A stretch of 64,000 nt of DNA from the NCBI RefSeq assembly GCF_022829365.1, contig NZ_JAKSYJ010000078.1, forward strand, positions 62,001-126,000, written 5' to 3'. Source of the stretch: Methylobacterium sp. J-077. GTDB lineage: Bacteria; Pseudomonadota; Alphaproteobacteria; Rhizobiales; Beijerinckiaceae. The notes beneath the pieces were generated by a model. The model had not been told where the DNA came from. It searched no databases and saw only the letters and a program-made list of their open reading frames with translations. Position 1 is the first letter of the stretch; each line of letters opens with the position of its first letter. The translations under genes and the position numbers were made by a program. Shown in pieces: positions 23,502 through 30,830 of the stretch.

Positions 23502-24761
23502 TCATTTGAACTTGCAGGTGGTCTCGGGCAGATCGACCCCCAGCGTGTCCAGCGGGGTGCGCTGGTGCAGGAAGCCCTGCTCGGGCGCCACCGAGACCAG
23601 GGCTTTCGGCTGCACCACGATCACCGGCTGGCGCAGCTGGTGGTCCCAGGGACGGAAGCTCAGCGACACGCCCTTGTAGGCCGGCAGGTTGAAAGCCGGG
23701 TCGACCAGGTACGGGGTCAGCACGGCCGGATCGTTGGTCTTCTTGGCGGTCACGGCGTCGCCGACGGTCCGGACCGCAGCCCAGACCTGATAGTCGAGCG
23801 GGCGCATCAACCGGGAGGCGAGCCGCCGGAAACGGTTCTGCGCCTGCGCGGCGCCCCAGGTCTCCAGCACCGGCGACCACGTGGTCGAGGTCAGCGCCTG
23901 GGTGCCGCCCACGGGGCGCGGATCGACGGTGCGGTAGGAGACGTAATCGCCCCAGTCGCCCTCCTCGTCGGCCACGATCGCCATGTCGTAGTCGAGGCCG
24001 CGGGTGAAGACCATCGCCTCGGCCCGGGTCGGGGTATCGCCCCGCGCCTTGGCGAGCGGCCCGAAGGTCCAGGGCTTTTCCGCGGTGAGCTTCAGGGCGA
24101 ACTTGCGGGCGGAGTTGCGCATCGCGTCGGCATAGGCCTTGTCGGCCTCGGTCGGGCCGACGATCAGGAAGATCTTCCGCCAGCGCATCACCGTCAGGTA
24201 CTGCGCGATGGCGTCGGTCAGCATCGCCCGGGACGGCAGGATGTGGAACACGTTGGCCCGGCAATCGGCGCCGCGCAGGCGGTCGTCGGGCGCCCCGGCA
24301 TTGAGCACCACCGCGCCGGTGCCCTTCACCGCATCCGCCACCGCCAGCACCGCATCGGCGGGCAGAGCCAGGACCAGATAGTTCACGCCCTTGGCCACCA
24401 GCTCCCTGGCGGCGGCCACGGCGTCGGGCTTCTCGTCGGTGAGCGCGATCTCGTCGAGCGCGAAGGTCTGCTTGGTGAAGCGGCCGGTGGTGTTGTTGTC
24501 GGCGATGCCCATCTTGGCGCCGGCCAGCCCCTCGTCCTCCGGGGCGGCCTCGGCGTCATACGAGGACGGCGCCGGCTCGGGCCGGTAGAGCAACCCGATA
24601 TGGGTGTCGATCGGCTGCGGCGCCGGCTGCTGGGCGGGCGCGGCGAGCGGCATCAGCAGCGTGCAGCCCGCGAAGAGAACGCGAAGACTGAGCGCGCGGG
24701 GGTGCCAATAGCGCGCGGGCTGACGGACGGGCTGGGCCGGAGCATGTGCAGGATCGTGCAT
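23502..24761 (-). CDS. lutA: ABC transporter substrate-binding protein, LutA-like
   Basis: First gene of the minus-strand cluster. The 419-residue protein has an N-terminal hydrophobic segment (LRVLFAGCTLLMPLAAPAQQ, residues 26-45) and a type I periplasmic-binding fold: IGLLYRPEPAPSS, GAKMGIADNN, the NYLVLALPADAVLAVADAV lobe, then WRKIFLIVGPTEADKAYADAM for the second lobe. It resembles the branched-chain-amino-acid-receptor-like proteins linked to PQQ alcohol dehydrogenase systems. In M. extorquens the counterpart binds or relays lanthanide for the LutEF transporter. The ATG at 24761 adds about 25 residues before the hydrophobic segment, longer than a normal signal peptide. Confidence 0.82.
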   Translation of the reverse strand: MHDPAHAPAQPVRQPARYWHPRALSLRVLFAGCTLLMPLAAPAQQPAPQPIDTHIGLLYRPEPAPSSYDAEAAPEDEGLAGAKMGIADNNTTGRFTKQTFALDEIALTDEKPDAVAAARELVAKGVNYLVLALPADAVLAVADAVKGTGAVVLNAGAPDDRLRGADCRANVFHILPSRAMLTDAIAQYLTVMRWRKIFLIVGPTEADKAYADAMRNSARKFALKLTAEKPWTFGPLAKARGDTPTRAEAMVFTRGLDYDMAIVADEEGDWGDYVSYRTVDPRPVGGTQALTSTTWSPVLETWGAAQAQNRFRRLASRLMRPLDYQVWAAVRTVGDAVTAKKTNDPAVLTPYLVDPAFNLPAYKGVSLSFRPWDHQLRQPVIVVQPKALVSVAPEQGFLHQRTPLDTLGVDLPETTCKFK

Positions 24762-24945
24762 GTACGCGGCCTCTAGCAGCTTCCGATCCGGCCGCTCAAC
24801 CGCGGCTTCTCCGTCGGGCGTTCACGTTCGCGTCGTGGGCCAAGGACGCGGCGATGTACATTGCCAATTTGTCCCTTCGCCCGAGCTATAGTGACTCGAA
24901 CGCGCCGACCGCCATGGCAACAATCATCGAGAGGGAGCCCCGAGG
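24762..24945. promoter_or_regulatory. Divergent control region of lutA and the DUF2380 gene
   Basis: About 184 bp between divergent starts. TTGCCAATTTGTCCC at 24861-24875 agrees at 12 of 15 bases with TTGCCGAAATGTCCC found upstream of lutH, but in the opposite orientation relative to the lut genes. This hints at a shared regulator; confidence is low. Confidence 0.35.
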
Positions 24946-25452
24946 ATGCGCCACCTGTTCGCCTGCGCGGTGACCGCCTGTCTCCTCGCCGGTCCCGCCG
25001 CCGCCGCCGAGAAGGCCGCGATCTTCCCCGTCGAGCTGTTCGATCCCGGCGCTACTTACGGCACAAGGGCCCGGCCGATGGACACGAAGAAGCTCGCGCT
25101 GGTCACCGACGAGCTGCGCAACGCCCTGCACGATCAGGCCGGCCTTGAGATCGTCGACACCGCGTCGAAATCCGACGTGGTCGCCAAGGAGGGCCCGCTC
25201 TACAAGTGCAACGGCTGCGCGGCGGACATCGCCAAGAGCCTGGGTGCGGACCTCGTCGTGACCGGCTATGTGGAGAAGGGATCCGGCCAGATCTTCAACC
25301 TGACCGTCACCATCGCCGAGGCCCAGACCGGCAAGATGGTGCGCGGCGGGCAGGTGACGATCCGGGCCGATACCGACGACACCTGGGCGCATGCCATGCG
25401 CTGGGTGGTGAAGAACCGCCTGCTCGCCGAGCCGCTGCCCGGCAAGTCGTGA
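24946..25452 (+). CDS. DUF2380-type secreted protein (168 aa)
   Basis: A signal peptide ends AAAAE. The mature domain starts KAAIFPVELFDPG and continues with LVTDELRNALHDQAGLEIVD, a CNGCAADIAKSLGADLVVTGYVEKGSGQIFNLTV core and MVRGGQVTI, the pattern of DUF2380, a fold related to the TolB N-terminal-like domain. A CNGC pair could bind metal or form a disulfide. The ATG at 24946 follows GAGAGGGAG. It is divergent from lutA and 28 bp upstream of mfnB, so it is either first in the cofactor operon or a periplasmic partner of the lut system. Function unknown. Confidence 0.75.
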   Translation: MRHLFACAVTACLLAGPAAAAEKAAIFPVELFDPGATYGTRARPMDTKKLALVTDELRNALHDQAGLEIVDTASKSDVVAKEGPLYKCNGCAADIAKSLGADLVVTGYVEKGSGQIFNLTVTIAEAQTGKMVRGGQVTIRADTDDTWAHAMRWVVKNRLLAEPLPGKS

Positions 25453-25480
25453 CCTAGCGCAGCCAGTCCTTGAGAGATCC

Positions 25481-26182
25481 GTGTCCGCGTTCCCCGTTTC
25501 GCCAGCCCCCCTGCCCCGGCTCCTCGTCAGCGTCCGCGACCCGGCCGAGGCCGAGGCCGCCCTGCTCGCCGGGGCCGACCTGATCGATGCCAAGGACCCG
25601 GAGCGCGGGGCGCTCGGCGCCCTCGACGCCGGACTAGTGGGCGAGATCGTCGCCCGGGTCGCGGGCGCGGCCGTGACCAGCGCGGTGGCCAACCCGACGC
25701 TCGAGTGCGTCGCCGCCATGGCACGGACAAGGGTCGATTGGGTGAAGGTCGGGCTCGGCCCGGCGCTGCGGTGCGATACGGTAGCCCTCGGCGGGCTGAC
25801 CGCCGCCGCGCCCGGCCGCCTGATCGCCGTTCTGTTCGCCGAGGACGGGCCGGTGGCCGATCTAGTCCCGGCCCTGGCGCGGGCCGGTTTCGCGGGGGCG
25901 ATGGTCGACACTGCCGGGAAGACCGGGGCGCGGCTTACGGACCTTGCCGAGCCGGGCACGCTCGGGGCCTTTACGGCGGCCTGCCGCGCCCATGGCTTGA
26001 TGAGCGGGTTGGCGGGCTCGCTGCGTGTCACCGATCTCCCGGTCCTGAGCGGCCATCGCCCGGATTATTTCGGCTTCCGCGGTGGCCTGTGCCGCGATTT
26101 CGACAGGCACAATGGCATCGACCCCCTGCGGGTCGCAGAAGCCGTGCGCGCCCTCCGGCCGACCCATCGGGATGCCGCGTGA
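25481..26182 (+). CDS. mfnB: (5-Formylfuran-3-yl)methyl phosphate synthase
   Basis: MfnB condenses two glyceraldehyde-3-phosphate molecules into the furan ring of methanofuran, or here methylofuran, the formyl carrier of the formyltransferase/hydrolase complex. The protein (233 aa) shows the family motifs: LLVSVRDPAEAEAALLAGADL, then DAKDPERGALGA with the expected Schiff-base Lys38, VKVGLG, MVDTAGKTG, GLAGSL and YFGFRGGLC. The start is GTG. The stop overlaps the GTG of the next gene (GTGA), the first of two such overlaps here. Family members are archaeal or from C1-oxidising bacteria, so this gene is a strong marker of methylotrophy. Confidence 0.92.
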   Translation: MSAFPVSPAPLPRLLVSVRDPAEAEAALLAGADLIDAKDPERGALGALDAGLVGEIVARVAGAAVTSAVANPTLECVAAMARTRVDWVKVGLGPALRCDTVALGGLTAAAPGRLIAVLFAEDGPVADLVPALARAGFAGAMVDTAGKTGARLTDLAEPGTLGAFTAACRAHGLMSGLAGSLRVTDLPVLSGHRPDYFGFRGGLCRDFDRHNGIDPLRVAEAVRALRPTHRDAA

Positions 26183-26748
26183 CGACGATCCTCAAGATCG
26201 GCGGCAGCTTGGAAGCGGACCCGGTGCGGCTGGGCGCCCTGCTGACGGAGGCGGCGGCGGGCGTCCACGGGCGCTGCGTCGTCGTTCCGGGCGGCGGCGC
26301 CTTCGCGGAGGCCGTGCGGGCCGACCAGATCCGCGACGGCTTCGACGATGCCGAGGCTCACCGCCGCGCCCTCGACGCGATGGGCCGCATGGCCGATTTT
26401 TTTCGGAGTTTGGAGCCGCGGCTGACCCACAGCGTCGAGCCTTGGGCCGATACAGCCGCGGCCAGCGTCTGGGACCCGGCGACCCTACGCGCCGGCCATC
26501 CCGAGATCCCCGAAAGCTGGGACGTCACCTCCGACAGCCTCGCCCTCTGGCTGGCCACGCGCCTGCGCGCCGGTCGCTGCGTGCTGGTGAAGTCGGCCGA
26601 CGCTTGGGCCGACGAGGCCCCTGCCCTCCTGGCCCGGCGCGGGCTGGTCGATGCCGCCTTCCCGGCTTTCGCGGCCCGCTACGGTGGGCCGATCGAGATC
26701 TGGGGTCCGACCAAGCAGGTCACGCTCCGGCAGCGGGTGGCCGCGTGA
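26179..26748 (+). CDS. mfnE: Amino-acid-kinase-fold kinase, MfnE-like
   Basis: A short (189 aa) amino acid kinase domain: KIGGSLEADP at the phosphate-binding N-terminus, VVVPGGGAFAEAVR, MGRMADFF, then VTSDSLALWLATRL and VLVKSADAW. In methanogens MfnE of this fold phosphorylates aminomethylfuran phosphate to the diphosphate, the next type of step after MfnB. GTG start overlaps the mfnB stop, and its own stop overlaps the next start, both as GTGA, so the three products are made in a coupled way. It could instead act on a pterin-type intermediate; the context makes MfnE the best call. Confidence 0.72.
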   Translation: MTTILKIGGSLEADPVRLGALLTEAAAGVHGRCVVVPGGGAFAEAVRADQIRDGFDDAEAHRRALDAMGRMADFFRSLEPRLTHSVEPWADTAAASVWDPATLRAGHPEIPESWDVTSDSLALWLATRLRAGRCVLVKSADAWADEAPALLARRGLVDAAFPAFAARYGGPIEIWGPTKQVTLRQRVAA

Positions 26749-28304
26749 GTCCGGCCGAGCACATCGTCTTCGTCACCGGACGCCTCGCCCGGGCGCGGCT
26801 CGAAAAGGTCGCGGCCGGCCTGCCGTCGAGCATCCGTTGGAGCATCGCGGATGCCGGCGTGAAGGTCGCCGCGCTGATGACCGAGGAAATCATCCGCCGC
26901 CGGGTCGACATCCCCGAGGGCGCGACCCGGATAGTCCTGCCCGGCCGCTGCCGGGCCGATACCGCCCGGTTGGCCGAGCATTTCCACCTCCCGGTCGAGC
27001 GCGGCCCGGACGAGGTGGTCGACCTGCCGGTCTGGCTCGGACTCGCCGGCCGCAAGGTCGACCTGTCGAAGCACGACCTGCGGATCTTCTCCGAGATCGT
27101 CGACGCCTCGAAGATGACGCCCGACAAGATCCTGGCCAAGGGGCTCGACCTCGCCCGCCGCGGCGCCGACGTGATCGACCTGGGCGGCCTGCCGGACACG
27201 ACCTTCCCGCACCTCGAAGAGTCGGTGGCCGCCCTGAAGGGCGCGGGCCTGAAGGTCAGCGTCGATTCGTTCTCCCTCGACGAACTCGCCCGCGGCGCCC
27301 GTGCCGGGGCCGACTACCTGCTCAGCCTGAACATCGACACGCTGGACCTCGCCTTCGAGACCGACGCGGTGCCGATCCTGGTGCCCCTGCGCCCGGACGA
27401 CCTGCCCTCCCTCGACCAGGCGATCGAGCGGATGCTGAAGGCCGGAAAACCGTTCCTGGCGGATCCGATCCTGGAGCCGATCCACCACGGCTTCGTGGAT
27501 TCGATCGGCCGCTACCGCGACACCCGCGCCCGCTGGCCCGACATCCAGATGATGATGGGCACCGGCAACCTGACGGAGCTGACCGAGGCGGATTCGCTGG
27601 GCGTCACCGCGCTCTTGGTCGGGATGTGCTCGGAGCTGTCGATCGGCAACGCGCTGATCGTCCAGGTCTCCAACCATACCCGCCGCACCGTCGAGGAGCA
27701 CGACGCCGCAAGGCGGGTGATGTACGCGGCGAAAGCCGATTCCGCCCTGCCCAAGGGTTACGGCCGGGCTCTGCTCGCCCTCCACGACAAGCGTCCGTTC
27801 GTGCAGAATGCCGCGGAGGTCGCCCAGGCCGCGGTCGAGGTCCGCGACCCGAATTACCGGATCGCGGTCGCCGAGGACGGGATCCACGTCTACAACCGCG
27901 ACATCCACAGGGTCGGCACCGACGCGATGGCCTTCTTCCCCGATCTCGACGTGGCGAGCGACGGCGCCCACGCCTTCTATCTCGGGGCGGAACTCGCCAA
28001 GGCCGAGACCGCCTGGCGGCTCGGTAAGCGCTACGTCCAGGACGAACCACTCGACTGGGGCTGCGCCGCCGATGCCGATGTGGAGAATTCCACCGCCTTC
28101 AAGAAGGCCGGTCACACCCGTCATTCCGGCCCCGACGCGCCGCCGCCCGGCACCCGGGACGCCCGGCTGGTGAAGCCCGAGGCGGATGCCGACGCTCCCG
28201 AAACGATCTCGGAATCCGAGGCGCGGGACGAGGCCGTCCCGGATCGCCCGCAGCCGGCGACCAAGCTGGTCTGCGGCCGGCTTGTGCCGGCGGACCAGGC
28301 CTGA
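26745..28304 (+). CDS. DHPS-like cofactor biosynthesis protein (DUF6513/DUF4346 type)
   Basis: A 519-residue protein with an N-terminal Rossmann-like part (HIVFVTGRLARARLEKVAAG), a central TIM barrel recalling dihydropteroate synthase (GADVIDLGGLPDTTFP, LKVSVDSFSLDEL, MMGTGNLTELTEADS) and a C-terminal domain (residues about 330-450, with YRIAVAEDGIHVYNRDIH) found in archaeal homologues. Such genes belong to tetrahydromethanopterin clusters of methanogens and methylotrophs; the exact reaction is not settled to my knowledge. An acidic, Pro-rich tail of about 60 residues (from about 455) looks like a lineage-specific addition. GTG start overlaps the previous gene by GTGA. Confidence 0.85.
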   Translation: MSPAEHIVFVTGRLARARLEKVAAGLPSSIRWSIADAGVKVAALMTEEIIRRRVDIPEGATRIVLPGRCRADTARLAEHFHLPVERGPDEVVDLPVWLGLAGRKVDLSKHDLRIFSEIVDASKMTPDKILAKGLDLARRGADVIDLGGLPDTTFPHLEESVAALKGAGLKVSVDSFSLDELARGARAGADYLLSLNIDTLDLAFETDAVPILVPLRPDDLPSLDQAIERMLKAGKPFLADPILEPIHHGFVDSIGRYRDTRARWPDIQMMMGTGNLTELTEADSLGVTALLVGMCSELSIGNALIVQVSNHTRRTVEEHDAARRVMYAAKADSALPKGYGRALLALHDKRPFVQNAAEVAQAAVEVRDPNYRIAVAEDGIHVYNRDIHRVGTDAMAFFPDLDVASDGAHAFYLGAELAKAETAWRLGKRYVQDEPLDWGCAADADVENSTAFKKAGHTRHSGPDAPPPGTRDARLVKPEADADAPETISESEARDEAVPDRPQPATKLVCGRLVPADQA

Positions 28305-28307
28305 GCC

Positions 28308-28898
28308 ATGCCGCTGATCCTGGAGACCATCGTCACCACGCTCGCGCCCTCCGGCGAGCTGCACCTCGTGCCCTTCGGGCTGATCGGCGAGGAGGACGGC
28401 TACGTTTTGGCGCCGTTCCGGCCGTCGCCGACGATCGCCAATCTCGAGGCCAATCCGTGTTTCGCAGCGTCGAGCCCGCGGGACATCCGAGTCATTGCGG
28501 GCGCGGTGACGGGACGGCGCGAATGGCCGACCGTGGCGTGCGCGGCCATTCCCGGCCAGCGGCTCGCCGACAGTTTCGGACACGCGGAGTTCGAGGTCGC
28601 CTCGGTCGAGGACCACGCGACCCGGCCGCGCTTTCACGGCCGTCTGGTCCATTCCGCCGCGCACGCGCCGTTCATCGGCTACAACCGCGCCCAGGCCGCG
28701 GTGCTGGAAGCGGCGATCCTCTCGACCCGGCTCCACATGCTTGAGCCGGACAAGGTGTTGACGGAGATGGCCTACCTCGCCATCGCCATCGCCAAGACCG
28801 CGGGCCCGCGCGAGCGCGAGGCCTGGGGCTGGATCGAGGACAAGGTCGCGGCGGCCCTCGGCCCCGAGGCGCGCATCCTCGATCGAGACGAACGCTAG
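28308..28898 (+). CDS. DUF447 protein of the H4MPT/methylofuran module
   Basis: A 196-residue protein of the DUF447 family, which has a flavin-reductase-like split-barrel fold. Recognisable parts are the start ILETIVTTLAPSGELHLVPFGLI, FRPSPTIANLEANP and FHGRLVHSAAHAPFIGYNRAQAAVLEAAILSTRLH. It follows the DHPS-like gene after 3 bp, completing a four-gene unit also seen together in methylotrophs and archaea. A role in C1-carrier cofactor synthesis is inferred from this constant association; no reaction is known to me. Cytoplasmic, no signal peptide. Confidence 0.85.
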   Translation: MPLILETIVTTLAPSGELHLVPFGLIGEEDGYVLAPFRPSPTIANLEANPCFAASSPRDIRVIAGAVTGRREWPTVACAAIPGQRLADSFGHAEFEVASVEDHATRPRFHGRLVHSAAHAPFIGYNRAQAAVLEAAILSTRLHMLEPDKVLTEMAYLAIAIAKTAGPREREAWGWIEDKVAAALGPEARILDRDER

Positions 28899-29014
28899 AT
28901 CCGTATCCGATGGATCGAATGCGGATCTGACACTTACTTGTGACACGCTCTGCGGCGCGGAACCGGTATTCCCATCACCGGAATGCGCCCTGGAGGCGGG
29001 AGGAGCAGGACACG

Positions 29015-29548
29015 ATGAAGAAAATGACCCTGGCCCTGGCGGCCACGGCCGCCCTGGTGGCGGCGACCGCGCAGGCCCACGGCCCGACCCGGCGCAAGAT
29101 TTCCGAGTCGATCGAGATCAACGCGCCGGCCGACAAGGTCTGGGCCGTCGTCGGCGACGTGAAGAATGCCGACTGGGTCCAGAACGTCACCAAGACCGAA
29201 GTGACCGGCGACGTGCCGAACAAGTTCAAGCGCACGCTGACGCTGAAGAACGGCGATCAGATCCAGGAGACCAGCAACAAGTACAAGCCCGACGACAAGC
29301 TGTTCTCATACTACATCGATAAGGTCGACGTGAAGGATCTGCCGGCCAACGACTATTCCGCTTCGATCACGGTCGAGCCTGCGGGCGACGCGAAGTCCAA
29401 AGTCGAGTGGAAGGCGGCGTTCTACCGCGGCTACATGAACAACGATCCGCCGCCCGAGCTGAACGACGAGGCCTCCGAGAAGGGCGTCGGCGACTGGATC
29501 AAGGCGAGCCTCGCCAACCTGAAGGCCAAGGTCGAGAAGGGCTCGTGA
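29015..29548 (+). CDS. Exported SRPBCC (START-like) domain protein
   Basis: A 177-residue protein with a signal peptide (MTLALAATAALVAATAQAHG) and then an SRPBCC helix-grip domain: ISESIEINAPADKVWAVVGD, WVQNVTKTEVTG, the charged edge strand RTLTLKNGDQIQETSNKY and a long C-terminal helix (DWIKASLANLKAKVEKG). These domains bind hydrophobic ligands; an exported one is unusual. The stop overlaps the GTG start of the beta-propeller gene (GTGA), so the two are made together. ATG at 29015 has an AGGAGCAGGA ribosome site. Location next to C1 genes suggests a role in periplasmic PQQ-linked oxidation, which is inference. Confidence 0.82.
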   Translation: MKKMTLALAATAALVAATAQAHGPTRRKISESIEINAPADKVWAVVGDVKNADWVQNVTKTEVTGDVPNKFKRTLTLKNGDQIQETSNKYKPDDKLFSYYIDKVDVKDLPANDYSASITVEPAGDAKSKVEWKAAFYRGYMNNDPPPELNDEASEKGVGDWIKASLANLKAKVEKGS

Positions 29549-30501
29549 GCCTCGACAGGCGCGGCGCGGCCCTCGCCGCCGCCCTCGCCCTGTTTGCAAC
29601 GCTGGCCCGCGCCGACCCGGCGCGGGAGGCGATCGTGACGGCCCAGCTCGGTGGCGCGGTCGAGATCGTCGATCTCGCCGCCGGCAAGGTGGTGCGCAGC
29701 ATTCCGGTGGACGGCGCGCCAGCCGGAATCGCCCTGTCGCCGGATCGCAAACGGGCTTACGTCACGCGGCCCGAGGGCCACGGCCTCGCCGTGCTCGACC
29801 TCGATGCCGGACGCATCGTCGCGGAGGTGCCGCTGCCGGGCGGACCGCTCGGCGTCGCCGCCGATCCGAAGGGCGGCACGGTCTACGTGGCGGATTGGTA
29901 CGGCCACCGGCTGTTCGTGCTGACCGAGCGCGCCGGCACGCTCGTCCCTGACGGCGAGATCGCGGTCGGCGCCTCGCCCTCCGGCATCGCCGTCTCCCTC
30001 GACGGCGCGACGCTGTACGTCGCCAACCGGGAGGCCGATACGGTCTCGGTGGTCGACGCCAAGGCCCGCACGGAGACGACAGTCATTCCGGTCGGGCAGC
30101 ACCCGTTCGGCATTACCCTGGATGCCGCCGGCGGTCGCGCCTACACGGCGAACGTCACCAGCGACGACGTCTCGGTGATCGACCTCGCGGGCGGCCGCGA
30201 GATCACCCGGATCCCCACTGGACGGCGGCCTTATGTGATCGCGCTGGCTCAAGGCCGCGGCTTCGTCACCGACCAATATGCCGGCAGCGTCACGGCCTTC
30301 GACCTCACCACCCTCAAGCCGATCGCCGACATCGATGTCGGCGATCACCCCGAGGGCATCGCGGCGGATGGCGAAGGCCGGCTCTACGTCGCCAACTGGG
30401 GCGACAACACGCTGAGCGTTCTCGACGCGCGCACGCTCAAGGTGCTGGCGACCATCCCGACCGGGAACGGACCGCGCGCCTTCGGCGATTTCTTGCGCTA
30501 G
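29545..30501 (+). CDS. Exported YVTN beta-propeller protein (second in window)
   Basis: A 318-residue periplasmic propeller. After a signal peptide ending LARADP, repeats follow about every 42 residues: AYVTRPEGHGLAVLDL, VYVADWYGHRLFVLT, LYVANREADTVSVVDA, AYTANVTSDDVSVIDL, GFVTDQYAGSVTAFDL and LYVANWGDNTLSVLDA. It is related in type to LutB at 22393-23376 but clearly a separate gene. GTG start overlaps the SRPBCC stop. Propellers like this commonly scaffold complexes in PQQ-dependent oxidation systems. A hairpin repeat at 30516-30552 follows and may end the transcript. Confidence 0.85.
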   Translation: MSLDRRGAALAAALALFATLARADPAREAIVTAQLGGAVEIVDLAAGKVVRSIPVDGAPAGIALSPDRKRAYVTRPEGHGLAVLDLDAGRIVAEVPLPGGPLGVAADPKGGTVYVADWYGHRLFVLTERAGTLVPDGEIAVGASPSGIAVSLDGATLYVANREADTVSVVDAKARTETTVIPVGQHPFGITLDAAGGRAYTANVTSDDVSVIDLAGGREITRIPTGRRPYVIALAQGRGFVTDQYAGSVTAFDLTTLKPIADIDVGDHPEGIAADGEGRLYVANWGDNTLSVLDARTLKVLATIPTGNGPRAFGDFLR

Positions 30502-30515
30502 GTCGTTGGTTTTGG

Positions 30516-30552
30516 ATCGTCCCGAAAGCCGGAAACCACCTTTCGGGACGAT
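30516..30552. repeat. Hairpin repeat, family B copy 2
   Basis: ATCGTCCCGAAAG (30516-30528) and CTTTCGGGACGAT (30540-30552) are perfect 13-bp arms with an 11-nt loop. It is the inverted counterpart of 1095-1140. It lies between convergent genes and can terminate transcripts from both sides, though it lacks a clear T-run. Confidence 0.75.
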
Positions 30553-30555
30553 ACT

Positions 30556-30756
30556 CTAGTCGAGCTGGCGGTGGGGCGCTCGGCGATAGGCGGCCCTGGC
30601 GACCACGAGAGCGCCGCCGATTTGCAGGAAGCCGGATTCGCCGAGATCCGGCGGCGCACCATGCGCCTGGATCAGAAGCCGCGTCAGTGCATTCAGCGCC
30701 AGCAACGTCAGGCAGAAGGCCGCTGCGGCGAGCAGGCTGGCGACGAACTCGGGCAT
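30556..30756 (-). CDS. Small membrane protein (66 aa)
   Basis: ATG at 30756 encodes a protein with a hydrophobic helix at residues 5-28 (VASLLAAAAFCLTLLALNALTRLL) and a second, weaker hydrophobic stretch (GFLQIGGALVVARAAY, about 42-57) before a basic C-terminus. A GTG eight codons upstream is possible. No family recognised. It may be a one- or two-pass inner-membrane protein. Convergent with the propeller gene. Confidence 0.45.
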   Translation of the reverse strand: MPEFVASLLAAAAFCLTLLALNALTRLLIQAHGAPPDLGESGFLQIGGALVVARAAYRRAPHRQLD

Positions 30757-30830
30757 GGGCTGATCCCCCGTGTCGAACACGGCGAGACTAGCAAGCCCTA
30801 CGCCAAGGGAAAGGCCGGTACTGCGTCGGG

